Source of the DNA: a virus
IMG/VR virus record: IMGVR_UViG_3300042731_005822
Span: 1 to 35,882 of that record
Length of the DNA stretch: 35,882 bases
Reading direction: 5' to 3' (one strand)
Both the position numbers and the translations under genes were made by a program. The notes under the pieces were generated by a model. The model saw only the letters and a program-made list of their open reading frames with translations. It was not told where the DNA came from and made no database searches. Numbering within the stretch: position 1 is the stretch's first letter; every line of letters begins with the position of its first letter. Below are positions 1-8,793 of the stretch, one piece after another.

Positions 1-57
1 CAAGAAACGGTAATGTCAAATCTACATAATCAAAAAAATCTAACATACTTTGTCTTT
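1..57. repeat. Contig-end direct repeat, left copy
   Basis: Bases 1-57 are identical to bases 35826-35882. A tail gene stays in frame when the two ends are joined, so this is best read as the overlap of a circular assembly and not as a biological terminal repeat. Confidence 0.9.
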
Positions 58-622
58 GCGTTTCTGTTATTGTTGGGAAAGTAACACCGCCACCTTTCAA
101 TCTTACTCTTCTATCGCCATAAGCCTGGCCAGACGGCGTCTTTGTCACCTCTGCATTTGATGTATAAGGAACGCTCACCTCTGGGTTTATGCCAGGCATT
201 GTTAGTCCTTCGCCTATAAAAACATAAGCAATTTGGATATAGCCATCTGTGTTCGTAGGATCATCGATATATATTCTCCAATATTTATAACTTTCTGTAG
301 AAGAAAAATTATAATACCAATAATCATAAGTAGAGTCATAAGACATTGCCTGGTCAACTGATGGGCTACCCCAGCTATCAGTTGCATTCCCTTGTATTTT
401 TACAGTTGCTCCGCTTGTAATGTTGTGGTTGCTAATATATACCCAGTCTACATCAACAGCGCTTGCACTTTCAAACATCAGCCATTCGTCATCTACTCCT
501 AGTGTTCGTCCGTATCTTGTTAGTCTAGTATCGTTTAAGGCTGTATCCCATTCATAATACGGGTTCTCGGAAAAACTCGTTATTGTACTGTTCATTGCTA
601 TGTTATCGTATAATATTTTCAT
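1..622 (-). CDS. Tail protein, N-terminal part (gene crosses the contig join)
   Basis: The gene starts at ATG 622 (MKILYDNIAM) and reads through base 1 into 35825, ending at TAA 35692; the joined product is about 251 residues. It lies just after the tape measure gene, the usual place of a distal tail protein that links the tube to the baseplate. It is rich in aromatic residues, with a central part around WVYISNHNI and YWRIYIDD that looks like a beta-sandwich (discoidin-like) fold, and a C-terminal part typical of small tail proteins (LTWTLTLEFEEVR). The stop overlaps the next start as TAATG. The family was not recognised by name; the distal tail role is inferred from position. Confidence is high that it is a real gene. 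Confidence 0.8.
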   Translation of the reverse strand, partial: MKILYDNIAMNSTITSFSENPYYEWDTALNDTRLTRYGRTLGVDDEWLMFESASAVDVDWVYISNHNITSGATVKIQGNATDSWGSPSVDQAMSYDSTYDYWYYNFSSTESYKYWRIYIDDPTNTDGYIQIAYVFIGEGLTMPGINPEVSVPYTSNAEVTKTPSGQAYGDRRVRLKGGGVTFPTITETQRQSMLDFFDYVDLTLPFL

Positions 623-2947
623 TTAGCTTCTTATTAACGCCCTTTCGGGAATTAAGATTTCTCCGTTCTCTATTGCTTGTGTTATTTCTGCAAATGTACT
701 TTCTCTTGTTCCTACTACTCGGTATAAATTATTTACTCCTCTGCCTGCGCCATCTGCAATATTAAATAGCCTTGCTTGTTGCTGGTTGTTTAATACCATT
801 TCCCCACTATTCAGATTGGCCTGAACATTGTCACCAGAAAAGCTACTGCCTGGTACAATACCACCAGTCGCAAAAGATGGCGGTTCTGGTTTCGACTCCA
901 CTACTGCCTTATATTGCAAACCTGCTGTTGCTGCTGCTAATGCTGCGTTAATAGGAGCAAGAATCATATTTAGCGGCCAAGGCGCGCTTAAAGTGGAAAC
1001 ATAAGCACTCAAAGGTGCTTGCACCAATTCTATAGCTGCTATTGCTCTTTTTATTTCCCAACTTGACAGTGCTGCTTCATAATCTATTTTTGCTTTTCTT
1101 TTGGCGTAATCTTCTTCTATTTTTGCTTTCTTAAGTGCGTTTTTAGCAAGTCGTTTTTCTTCATCTGTGCCCTCTCTTTCTGCCCTTGCTAATTCTTGTT
1201 CTGCTTGTTGCACTGCTGTAGCTTCTGCAAGTCCTGCCGCTTCAAGCTCTGCTTGCATTTCTCGATCTAGTGCATTTTTTTTATTATCTGCTCTAACTTG
1301 ATTTAAATTGTCAATTGCGCCGAGCAAATTAACAATTTCTCCTGTTGCTGCTTTATATGTATTTAATACATCTTTTATGTTTTTAGATATTTCCTTAAAA
1401 GACTTATAAGATTCTTTAGATCCTTCCCCGAATGCCTTAGCAAAATCGCTTTGACTATCTATTACTTTTTTATATTCCTTGTCAAGTTCGCTTGCTGCTT
1501 TTGCTGCTTGTTGTTGTTGCTGTACCTGTGATTTGACTGCTTGTTGTTGCGCGGTCAATACACTTTGTACTGTTTTCGAAATATCTTTTTGGCTATCAGA
1601 GAAAGCACTCGAAATACGTTTCGACATTTTTTCTGTGTTCTCTCCAAAATTAGAAACCTCATTATACGCTGTTGAAAATGCTTTCTTAGTATTTTTTATA
1701 ACTCCTTTTCCAAAGGTCTTATATGCGTCACCGGCTAACGATGCTTGTTTTTTAAATTCATCGAAAGATCCTTCTCCAAGCAATGCAGAAAAGAAAGAGC
1801 TGATCACACCTGCCGATTCTTTTATTACTCTTACCATGTTTATTATATTTTCTACTGCTCCACCTATCACAACGGCAAATATTTTAATAAAGCTGCTCGC
1901 GTATTGTATTGCTCCTGCCAAAACAGTCGACGCTATACTTGCACTTGCGCTAGAAGATACTATGTCGGACAACCCGTCTGTAGAATCATCGAGTATGTCT
2001 ATGAACTTCCCTAGCTCGTCAATGATCTCCCCTGCGCCAATAGACAATACTTTCATTGCCCCTGCTATGGATCCAATTATATCGCCTATCTCTCTTGCAC
2101 CTTCTGCGCTCTTCACATAATCAACAAACGCCTCGGCTGCCTTTTGCATAGAACTTGCATTCTCGTTAAAAGTTTTTACTGCGAGAGTTGCAATTGGAAG
2201 AAGTCCTTTTCCTAGTGTCGCCTGCAAGTCTTTTGTCCTTGCTTCTGCTATTCGTGATTGGTTAGCATAGCTGTTTATAGATCTTTGGAAGTCCCCAATC
2301 GCTGAACCAGATTGACTTATTGCAAGCTCTAACCTAAGTGCTGCTTTTTCATTTATTGTCAGTGCCTTAAAAACCTTCCCATGCGCTTCTGCATATTGCC
2401 TAAGCTGAGTTTCTCCAAGAGCCAATCCTAAACTTTTCGCTGCTTCTGTTTCCCCCAAAAGCGCAGAGGTAAGAGCGCGACTTGCTCCTTCTACACCACC
2501 CTGGTAGTTGGTGAAAGAAACTAAATCAGCAGCTAAAGAATTTACTTGATAAGATAAATCAAGGGCGGTGTCTTTAGCAGTTCCAAACCCGACCAATAAA
2601 TCTCCGGTTGAAGCAAGTAGTCTTTGCGATTCCTCTGAAGCTAATCCATACTGATCCTGCAAAGATCTGGCTAAGCCATTTGCATCGTCTATAACAGAAT
2701 CGAAAACAACACCGAACTTATTTGCTGTCTCTTCGGCATCGCTCGCAGCATTTATAAGAGACTTTCCAAAACGAACAACAGCAGCTACACCAACAACGGC
2801 GAAAGCAGTCTTGAGCAATTTCCCTACTCCGGACGCAGATTTCCCAACCCCAGAAATTTTTTTATCTGTTTCGCCAAGTTTCTTCTTTATGTCTTCTGTA
2901 TTACCTGTTATCTTCCAAACAAGCTCTCCAAGATCATACGCAGCCAT
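623..2947 (-). CDS. Tape measure protein
   Basis: At 774 residues this is the longest product. It sits right after the tail chaperone frame and before the distal tail gene, as tape measures do, and sets tail length inside the tube. The N-terminal 270 residues are of the usual tape-measure type (SLINAASDAEETANKFGVVF, then an Ala/Leu/Ser-rich helical part). There are hydrophobic stretches near residues 45-60 and 330-380, a Gln-rich coiled part (SQVQQQQQAAKAASE), a long charged helix (ELARAEREGTDEEKRLAKNA), and the common C-terminal signature FATGGIVPGSSFSGDN. At about 1.5 angstrom per residue it would give a tail near 115 nm. No lysozyme or peptidase domain was seen. Start ATG 2947 lies one base after the frameshift-extension stop. 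Confidence 0.9.
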   Translation of the reverse strand: MAAYDLGELVWKITGNTEDIKKKLGETDKKISGVGKSASGVGKLLKTAFAVVGVAAVVRFGKSLINAASDAEETANKFGVVFDSVIDDANGLARSLQDQYGLASEESQRLLASTGDLLVGFGTAKDTALDLSYQVNSLAADLVSFTNYQGGVEGASRALTSALLGETEAAKSLGLALGETQLRQYAEAHGKVFKALTINEKAALRLELAISQSGSAIGDFQRSINSYANQSRIAEARTKDLQATLGKGLLPIATLAVKTFNENASSMQKAAEAFVDYVKSAEGAREIGDIIGSIAGAMKVLSIGAGEIIDELGKFIDILDDSTDGLSDIVSSSASASIASTVLAGAIQYASSFIKIFAVVIGGAVENIINMVRVIKESAGVISSFFSALLGEGSFDEFKKQASLAGDAYKTFGKGVIKNTKKAFSTAYNEVSNFGENTEKMSKRISSAFSDSQKDISKTVQSVLTAQQQAVKSQVQQQQQAAKAASELDKEYKKVIDSQSDFAKAFGEGSKESYKSFKEISKNIKDVLNTYKAATGEIVNLLGAIDNLNQVRADNKKNALDREMQAELEAAGLAEATAVQQAEQELARAEREGTDEEKRLAKNALKKAKIEEDYAKRKAKIDYEAALSSWEIKRAIAAIELVQAPLSAYVSTLSAPWPLNMILAPINAALAAATAGLQYKAVVESKPEPPSFATGGIVPGSSFSGDNVQANLNSGEMVLNNQQQARLFNIADGAGRGVNNLYRVVGTRESTFAEITQAIENGEILIPERALIRS

Positions 2948-2948
2948 A

Positions 2949-3613
2949 TTACTCCCAAACCATTGTCATTGGCTTTCTGTCTTTTTCCCAGATCCAATCT
3001 TCTATTTCCTTACTGAACCCAGAGACATTAACCATTGCTTGTATCTCTTTTATTCCGCAATCATTCCAGTATTCGTCTCTTGTTATTTTTATCCCTACTT
3101 TGTTTAGCGCAGCTATTAAACGTTCGGGATAAAATTTTTTTATTTTTTCTCCTCCTGTTTTTTTTTTGGTACATCTTTGTCTATAATCTCATCTATTAGT
3201 TTTATCATTGTCTGCATGTTAACATTGTTGTCCCAAAAATCATAGGAGAAAAATTTTTCTTCTGTTACTCCATTTTTTTCTAATATTTCTTTAGCAAGCT
3301 CATATCTCGCATTAAAAAATTCTTCCGTCCCTACACCACGAATTTTTTTTGCGAGTTCTCCATTCTCTGTGGATAATTCGTCTATTTCCTGTTTAAGTTT
3401 TTCCTTATCTGCTTCTTTGTTTTCTCTAAGAATATTTTTCTTAGCTGCGATAGACGCATAATTTTCCTGCATTTTGTCCCAACTGATTTTCACATCGGTT
3501 GCTTTTTCGATAATGCTATCTCTTTTTCGTCTCATCGCGTTGCTAATAAACTCTATATTAAATGTTTTTATTTTGTGCTCGCCATCTTCAAAGTATTCTA
3601 AATCAAAGTTCAT
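2949..3613 (-). CDS. Tail assembly chaperone, frameshifted long form (GT-type)
   Basis: If ribosomes slip back one base on the A10 run (3158-3167), the shorter chaperone is extended past its TAA at 3140 into an open frame ending at TAA 2949, giving about 221 residues. The extension reads KFYPERLIAALNKVGI, then EYWNDCGIKEIQAMVN, and ends KPMTMVWE; it has the length and place of the T domain of lambda gpGT-like pairs. It fills exactly the gap between the short form and the tape measure gene and has no start codon of its own with a ribosome site. Two-product frameshifting here is well known for long-tailed phages; the use of this site is inferred. Confidence 0.75.
3140..3613 (-). CDS. Tail assembly chaperone, short form (G-type)
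   Basis: This 157-residue protein starts at MNFDLEYFEDG (ATG 3613, overlapping the major tail protein stop as TAATG); an upstream in-frame ATG at 3640 lies inside the tail protein gene and is less likely. It is charged and helical with a coiled-coil middle (ENKEADKEKLKQEIDELSTE). It ends in KDVPKKKQEEKK, encoded by the A-rich slippery stretch. Position between the major tail protein and the tape measure, together with the out-of-frame extension, makes it a tape-measure chaperone. It is not part of the virion in known systems. Confidence 0.8.
   Translation of the reverse strand: MNFDLEYFEDGEHKIKTFNIEFISNAMRRKRDSIIEKATDVKISWDKMQENYASIAAKKNILRENKEADKEKLKQEIDELSTENGELAKKIRGVGTEEFFNARYELAKEILEKNGVTEEKFFSYDFWDNNVNMQTMIKLIDEIIDKDVPKKKQEEKK
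3158..3167 (-). promoter_or_regulatory. Slippery site for -1 frameshift
   Basis: Ten A residues on the minus strand (CCA AAA AAA AAA CAG in the zero frame) lie 9 codons before the short-form stop. A -1 slip here opens the tail-chaperone extension. A second A-run in the last codons before the stop (GAG AAA AAA TAA) could also slip. Confidence 0.65.
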
Positions 3614-4479
3614 TATGCTGCTCCGTCTTCTACTACCCAAGACAATAGTTGTCTACCGCTTGTTAAGCTTGTATCTGGTTTACCAGTAAAAGATACAGCC
3701 ATTTCCTCGATTCCATCTTCATTTGCACCTTTAAAATTAAATGCAAGACCGCCACTGTCAATATCCGCAGAATTTAAAGTAAGTCTTCTAATTAAACTAT
3801 CGTCGTCAGTATGCGTAATCTGTATCGCAACTGCATCCATGACAATAGTAGAAGCTCCGGCGTATAAGGTGCTAGAAGCAATTGGCGTATTAGACCCATA
3901 GTCTACAACAATTTCGTATGTAGTCGGGGAGACTGTGGACATATTTGCCGAGATGAATTGTATAGACCAGCCACTTGGTGAGTGTGTATCCTCTACAACT
4001 ACATACTCAGAATCCTCCACGAGCACCTCTGGTGTTCCTGTCGGATCTAATGTCACACTTGTCAGTGTAGGTTGTGCTGTTGTTCGAACCACAGTTGAGT
4101 CCGAACTTGATACAACCATTGTAAGCGGGTATAAAGTATTATCAGACCAATCTGCAGCAATTTCATAGTCAGGTATTGTTGCAATTGGTGTACCTGCTGT
4201 ATCTACCTTTTCAATAATCCCTCCCGAAAATCTTTCTATCGATGCTGGCTCTAAATTACCTAACGTAAACGATAGAGCAGCCGTCATATTTCTTACTTGC
4301 CTATCTAACTTATCTGCATTAGCCGTGTTTACTTCGTTTATGTCGTAATTAAGCGTAACATTTATTGCGGACATGATGACTCCCACATCCGTGAAAACAC
4401 TTTCCCCACTAGCTTTGACAGCTAGCACCGCGCCATCTGGATAATATATATTTCCTTTTTTTGTTGTTTGTACTGGCAT
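3613..4479 (-). CDS. Major tail (tube) protein
   Basis: A 288-residue protein (MPVQTTKKGNIYYPDG) in the classic tube place between the tail terminator and the chaperones. It is beta-rich with few Cys. A segment near residues 120-190 (TSVTLDPTGTPEVLVEDSEY ... WSIQFISA) looks like an inserted Ig-like or decoration loop, after which the tube fold resumes (IVMDAVAIQITHTDDDSLIRR). The C-terminus (GRQLLSWVVEDGAA) is short. Role comes from place and composition; the exact family was not identified. Confidence 0.8.
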   Translation of the reverse strand: MPVQTTKKGNIYYPDGAVLAVKASGESVFTDVGVIMSAINVTLNYDINEVNTANADKLDRQVRNMTAALSFTLGNLEPASIERFSGGIIEKVDTAGTPIATIPDYEIAADWSDNTLYPLTMVVSSSDSTVVRTTAQPTLTSVTLDPTGTPEVLVEDSEYVVVEDTHSPSGWSIQFISANMSTVSPTTYEIVVDYGSNTPIASSTLYAGASTIVMDAVAIQITHTDDDSLIRRLTLNSADIDSGGLAFNFKGANEDGIEEMAVSFTGKPDTSLTSGRQLLSWVVEDGAA

Positions 4480-4488
4480 ATTGCCTCC

Positions 4489-4866
4489 TTATTTTCCCTT
4501 TATTCTCGCCTCTACTGGCGTATTATAATTATCTGTGTCGTCTTGTGGTGGGATAGTACCCAAAATACTAACCACCATAAAGCTGTTTGCATATTTAGAT
4601 CTGTTTATCTCGTCTTTAACTGCTTCTGCAATAGTTCTGCTTTCATTGTACGTACTTGCTCTGCAATTTATTGTATATCTATAATCATTGTATTCCATAG
4701 AACAATTAAAAGGAGAAGTCATGTAAAAGTTAATGCTTTTATCTCCTGTAAAGCTTTGTGGTATTAAGTTATCGCTAAACAGTGCTTTACCAGTTCCAAA
4801 GCTATCTAGTAAATCTGTAATATTTGTTACATTCAGAGCTGTATATAATATATCAGAGCCAAACAT
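4489..4866 (-). CDS. Probable tail terminator protein
   Basis: A 125-residue protein (MFGSDILYTALNV) directly before the tube protein and overlapping the HK97 gp10-like gene by one base. Size and order (connector, closure, gp10-like, terminator, tube) match the protein that caps the tail tube and joins it to the head. The core (YNDYRYTINCRAST ... IAEAVKDEINR) fits the terminator pattern of a beta sheet followed by a helix. Assignment rests mainly on gene order. Confidence 0.65.
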   Translation of the reverse strand: MFGSDILYTALNVTNITDLLDSFGTGKALFSDNLIPQSFTGDKSINFYMTSPFNCSMEYNDYRYTINCRASTYNESRTIAEAVKDEINRSKYANSFMVVSILGTIPPQDDTDNYNTPVEARIKGK

Positions 4867-5309
4867 TAAAATACCACCCTACTAACACCTTTTTTTAAAG
4901 CTCCTTTCATTTCTTCTTCTTGTACTTTTTTAATAACTTTTTTCACATTTTGTCCTTTTACAACTATAGCAATAGCGGGTCTGATATGTGGTTGTGGCGC
5001 CATTTTCCTTGTACCGAACTCTTGATATATAGCATAATCTAAAGCTGAACCGACATAAGCCTGAAATTTAGAAGGATTTAGACTTATTTTTCTTCTTGCC
5101 TGCCCTCCACTGGAATCGTTGAAGCCACCCTCTTCTCTACTTGTTCTCCACATATAAGAATTTCTTAGGGTTCCGCCAAACCTCTGCGCAACCGGTGCTA
5201 AAACTTTTGTTTGTGCAGTTACTTTTGCAGCAATAACAGCATTTCCTTCTATAATTCCGTTCTCTATTGCATTCAAAGGATTCCCGAATTTTTTGATTGT
5301 AACTGGCAT
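4866..5309 (-). CDS. HK97 gp10-like neck/tail-completion protein
   Basis: This 147-residue protein (MPVTIKKFGNPLNAIENGII) shows the gp10-like pattern: an N-terminal helix with repeated Ala (AVIAAKVTAQTKVLAPV), a GTLRNSYMW strand, then YAIYQEFGTRKMAPQPHIRPAI, which is the family hallmark (E-x-G-T-x-x-M-x-x-x-P-x-x-R-P). Such proteins act in joining the head and tail. Start and stop overlap the neighbours by one base. Confidence 0.85.
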   Translation of the reverse strand: MPVTIKKFGNPLNAIENGIIEGNAVIAAKVTAQTKVLAPVAQRFGGTLRNSYMWRTSREEGGFNDSSGGQARRKISLNPSKFQAYVGSALDYAIYQEFGTRKMAPQPHIRPAIAIVVKGQNVKKVIKKVQEEEMKGALKKGVSRVVF

Positions 5310-5653
5310 TACGAAAACCTCTTCACAGGAATTTGTATCACTTCGTTTTGTTCGGCTATATTATCTACATATATTACGCTATAGTCTTTGCTATTTATCG
5401 TAACCTTTGCGTTTTCATTTATGGTTGTTGTGTAATCGCTATAATCCATTACAACAACCCCCGCAATATCTGCCCTTAATTTTTCGCTTACTACTTTATC
5501 AGCTGCAGAACCAACCCAAAATAAAGCCTCAACAGATAAATCAGCGTTTGTAGAATATGTTTTTGTCACAACACCATTGATTACGGTCGTTGTTACATTT
5601 CTAAATTCTGCCGTTACAGTTTTATTTCTATTATACATATCTCTAACAAACAT
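5309..5653 (-). CDS. Probable head closure protein
   Basis: A 114-residue protein (MFVRDMYNRNKTVTAEFRNV) between the adaptor and the gp10-like gene. It is predicted to be mostly beta strand, ending in a short hairpin (KDYSVIYVDNIAEQNEVIQI), the pattern of small head-closure (SPP1 gp16-like) proteins. The role is inferred from size and gene order. Its start overlaps the adaptor stop by one base. Confidence 0.6.
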   Translation of the reverse strand: MFVRDMYNRNKTVTAEFRNVTTTVINGVVTKTYSTNADLSVEALFWVGSAADKVVSEKLRADIAGVVVMDYSDYTTTINENAKVTINSKDYSVIYVDNIAEQNEVIQIPVKRFS

Positions 5654-7245
5654 TAGTTTACCCTTATCAATTTATTTCCTTGCAAGATAAGCCATTTTAA
5701 CATTTTATCTACTGCAATATATTGTTTCGCGCTCGATGTTTTAGAATATGTTTTAGAAACAGGACCGTAACTTTCAGATTTAATTCCATTGTCAACTACG
5801 TTAAGATTTTCTTGTTTCTGTTGTGCAGCTAAATAACAAGTAGCGTCTATAATTTGTTGTGGTATCTCATTACTATCTATTGTGTTACTGCTCATATATC
5901 CAGCGGAATAGTTAAATCTATCTGTTACTCCATAGCGAGGCCATTCAAGAGCCTGGTTTATATCTGTTTTTTCCCCTTCAAAAATATAGCTTATATCTAT
6001 ATATTCAGTTGCAGCATTTAACCATTGCTTTATATCAATAGTACTTTCGCTAGAATAATCAGCTCCTTTGCTAAGCCAATATTGAACAAATTGTGCTTCT
6101 GTTGCATAGCTTGTTGCATCTGTTTTACTTGTGCCATCCTCTACGACAAAATTCAAAATAAAATATCCTATTTCAAAACTTGTTAAAACTGGAGTTGTCA
6201 AGCCATTGTCACTGTGTAGGAATCCTTTCATATAATATTCGTTTTCGTCATCATTGTTTATGCTCGAAATATTTGTACTTATTTCTATTGCAGTATTACT
6301 TTGCGAATATGTTTCATCACTTGTAATCCATGCCGAGCCATCCCAATACAAGTAGTTATCATCTCTTTTTATTATATATTTTATTTCATCGTTTCCTGTT
6401 TTTGTAGAGTTTTCTACAAAAGATATTATCTCATCTGCTGTCAAAGAATTGTTAGTTACAAAAGATGGATTAGTTATAACATATGGCGTTTGTGCAATAG
6501 TTTCACCAGGCGTATAGTCTGCAGTATGCTGCATCTCCGTAAATACTATAGTGTCCTTTACTTCAAAATCTGAGGCATATGCACCATCGCTACCAGAGCC
6601 AATCCTAACAAGAGAAATATTATTATCTCTTGTGCCAGTTCCACTCAGAGTACCTCCAAATTGCACACCATCTATAAAAAGTCTTTGTATTCCGGCGTCA
6701 AGATCATAGTTAAATTCGATTTCGTATTCTGTTCCGGCTACAGGAGACCACACTCCAAGACCTTGATTTATAATTATATTGCCTTGATAGTCTCTAATCT
6801 GAACAGACAATTGCCCAGTAGCATTGTGAAATACTGCAAGCAGATTACGGTTGTCCCCATGTGCACGCGTAGTCATGAAGGCTACTTTTATAGAAGAAGG
6901 AGAACCAGAATAATTGGATTTAAACACCATTCGACCCGCACCATTTTGTGGATCAGCTATTGTACCTGGCGCAATAGCATAGTCAAGATATTGCACAGTG
7001 TCACCTTTGAGGTCAAGCCATCCGCCAGAAATTGAAGCGCCACCAGTTGGAACACCTGTCAAGTTGTATCCATCTATAAAAGTCCAGGTCGTATCTATAG
7101 TAGAAGAAAATGCAGAATAAAAAATGGAGTTAGCTGGTCTTTTATCACCTAATTTCAGACCTGAGTCAAATGCAATATCAGATCCATAAGTAAAATCTGA
7201 ATCTTGATTATATATAACAGAATTAGCAAAATCGGCTCTTGCCAT
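5653..7245 (-). CDS. LamG-like domain fused to head-tail adaptor
   Basis: This 530-residue protein has three parts. Residues 40-235 form a concanavalin/LamG-like jelly roll (GAGRMVFKSNYSG, YEIEFNYDLDAGIQRLFIDG, DFEVKDTIVF). Residues 245-360 are a beta domain with YLYWDGSAWITSD. Residues 366-530 are a head-tail adaptor of the type often labelled DnaT-like (ATEAQFVQYW, WLNAATEYIDISYIFEGEKT, QALEWPRYGV at 431-440, IPQQIIDATCYLA). The adaptor family usually stands alone at about 150-180 residues, so the long N-terminal addition is unusual and could project from the neck as a sugar-binding decoration. Start ATG overlaps the previous stop as TAATG. Confidence 0.8.
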   Translation of the reverse strand: MARADFANSVIYNQDSDFTYGSDIAFDSGLKLGDKRPANSIFYSAFSSTIDTTWTFIDGYNLTGVPTGGASISGGWLDLKGDTVQYLDYAIAPGTIADPQNGAGRMVFKSNYSGSPSSIKVAFMTTRAHGDNRNLLAVFHNATGQLSVQIRDYQGNIIINQGLGVWSPVAGTEYEIEFNYDLDAGIQRLFIDGVQFGGTLSGTGTRDNNISLVRIGSGSDGAYASDFEVKDTIVFTEMQHTADYTPGETIAQTPYVITNPSFVTNNSLTADEIISFVENSTKTGNDEIKYIIKRDDNYLYWDGSAWITSDETYSQSNTAIEISTNISSINNDDENEYYMKGFLHSDNGLTTPVLTSFEIGYFILNFVVEDGTSKTDATSYATEAQFVQYWLSKGADYSSESTIDIKQWLNAATEYIDISYIFEGEKTDINQALEWPRYGVTDRFNYSAGYMSSNTIDSNEIPQQIIDATCYLAAQQKQENLNVVDNGIKSESYGPVSKTYSKTSSAKQYIAVDKMLKWLILQGNKLIRVN

Positions 7246-7373
7246 TATTTATTACCTTTTTTCTTTTTTATTATACCAGATTTAAGCTGAGCTGTACAAA
7301 TAGCGTATGCGCTTTCTTTATTCTTTCCTTGCTTCATTATTTCTTTAACGCATCTTTCCAATTTTTTAGGCAT
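7245..7373 (-). CDS. Small conserved phage protein (AYAICTA motif)
   Basis: A 42-residue protein (MPKKLERCVKEIMKQGKNK) with the motif ESAYAICTAQLKSG and a lysine-rich tail. The pattern Cys-Val-x6-Gly-x5-Ser-Ala-Tyr-Ala-Ile-Cys recurs in small phage proteins and some capsid-region proteins, from memory; its function is not known. It overlaps the fibre gene end and the fusion-adaptor start, so it is translated within the late operon. Confidence 0.65.
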   Translation of the reverse strand: MPKKLERCVKEIMKQGKNKESAYAICTAQLKSGIIKKKKGNK

Positions 7374-8505
7374 TTTTTCGCTCCAACTCTTTTATTCTCT
7401 TATTTAATTTTTGTATTTCATTTGTGAGATAAGGAACCAGGTCACTTTTATTATACCCTATAACGTTGTTGTCTTTATCCACATATGTAATGCCGTCTAT
7501 CCCAGCATTATTTTTGTGTATGTGCACTTCTTCCGCAATAAAGCCATCTTCATTAAATTTCTTATCTACTCTATCATAGTTTTTAAGGTTTAATTTGTAA
7601 ATCCATTCCGATCTATCAGAATCTTTTATATTTTCTTTATATTGTTTTGAAGATGTATCATAAAACAATTCTCCAGTTCCACTATTCCACCGTAAATCAG
7701 CCCCCCCGGTTGATCCGGTTATGCCTGTCATGGTCACTGAGCCGCCATTCAGAAAACTCGCCCCTGATGAATGCAATCTAACTGTAGTTGTATCTGTAGA
7801 ATCTTGCAGCTGGAAAACTCCATGGTCTGTACTTGTTATATACCAATATCCACGCGAAACACTATTGTAGTTATTTACTCTTACGCCATCTGCTGACCCA
7901 TTTCCGCCATCTGTTTCAACCGTTAATTTCTCCGCAGGGACAGCGTTTATTCCTATATTTCCGTTTGCCCCATCTATAAATAATGCATTTGCGTCTGTAG
8001 AAGATTCGACACGGAAATCCCTGTCATTTCCACTTTCATTCACCGTTACTGATCCATTTAAATACGTACTACCTGTCACGTATAAAGACGAACCGTCGAA
8101 AGACAGATTATTCTCACCTTGTATAGTATTCGCATCAGAAAAAGTCGCTATCTGATTATTCGCAGGTGATCCACTTTTTAATGCGATTATTCCATTTGCA
8201 TCTGGCGCAGTTAAAGTTCTTGTAGTGCCCGTAGAGATGAAGGATAATTCAAACTGCAATTCTTTAGAAGTATCGGAGTTGTCAACAAATTTCGATTCAT
8301 TGTCCTGAACTTGGAAAGTTGCATTTGAGACTCTGTTCCATGTCCCAGAGTCTCTATATAGCCCAGCCCTACGATTCCATAGAAAACCAGAAGATTGTTG
8401 AACTAGATATATTTTCCCGCTTCCTGTTGCGGAAGGTAAATTCGCGTATGTAGCTACAGTGCCGTCCCAACCTATTCCTGCTGCTGTTTTTTTCCCCCAA
8501 CCCAT
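7366..8505 (-). CDS. Fibre protein with S74 self-cleaving chaperone domain (probable head fibre)
   Basis: This 379-residue protein begins MGWGKKTAAGIGWDGTVATY, followed by repeated beta motifs (TGSTYLNGSVTV, NGNIGINAVPAEKLTVET) typical of trimeric fibres. The last 95 residues are an intramolecular chaperone/peptidase S74 domain: SSKQYKENI at 285-293 with likely Ser286/Lys290 dyad, GFIAEEVHIH, and a C-terminal coiled coil (NEIQKLNKRIKELERKNA). In known fibres this domain helps trimer folding and then cuts itself off. Its place between coat protein and adaptor, and not with the tail fibres, argues for a fibre on the head. Confidence 0.82.
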   Translation of the reverse strand: MGWGKKTAAGIGWDGTVATYANLPSATGSGKIYLVQQSSGFLWNRRAGLYRDSGTWNRVSNATFQVQDNESKFVDNSDTSKELQFELSFISTGTTRTLTAPDANGIIALKSGSPANNQIATFSDANTIQGENNLSFDGSSLYVTGSTYLNGSVTVNESGNDRDFRVESSTDANALFIDGANGNIGINAVPAEKLTVETDGGNGSADGVRVNNYNSVSRGYWYITSTDHGVFQLQDSTDTTTVRLHSSGASFLNGGSVTMTGITGSTGGADLRWNSGTGELFYDTSSKQYKENIKDSDRSEWIYKLNLKNYDRVDKKFNEDGFIAEEVHIHKNNAGIDGITYVDKDNNVIGYNKSDLVPYLTNEIQKLNKRIKELERKNA

Positions 8506-8774
8506 TATACACCTCGCAACTCAATGTAGAAGGTATCTCCAGACGTAACATTTATGATGTTAAATTCAGAAAAATCTCCCTCGTAGGTTTCCCCGGCAGG
8601 GATTGGAATTGTAATGCTATCCGGTTTTGTATTTAGTGTAATAGAAATTGCTACAGACCCAGTAGAATTCACGGATATACCTTCTAGCATATAGGGTGAA
8701 GTATAAGGAAAACTATCTATCTCGCTTAGTATCTTCTTTGTATATTCTTTTCTTATAGTTGTCTTTGATCCCAT
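8505..8774 (-). CDS. Unknown small beta-rich protein of the head-fibre block
   Basis: An 89-residue protein (MGSKTTIRKEYTKKILSEID) with an N-terminal helix and a beta C-terminal half (SVAISITLNTKPDSITIPIP). It lies between the 61-residue virion-type protein and the S74 fibre and overlaps the fibre start by one base. It could be a head decoration or a fibre base, but this is guessed from position. Confidence 0.6.
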   Translation of the reverse strand: MGSKTTIRKEYTKKILSEIDSFPYTSPYMLEGISVNSTGSVAISITLNTKPDSITIPIPAGETYEGDFSEFNIINVTSGDTFYIELRGV

Positions 8775-8793
8775 ACTACACCCACTTTATATT

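Noticed and set aside
1-57. 57-base direct terminal repeat as a true phage terminus
   Set aside because: It lies inside a tail gene and is the length of an assembly overlap; the frame continues across the join.
1479-2120. Long plus-strand frame of 213 codons
   Set aside because: Lies wholly inside the tape measure gene on the other strand, is Cys/Ser-rich low complexity, and lacks a ribosome site.
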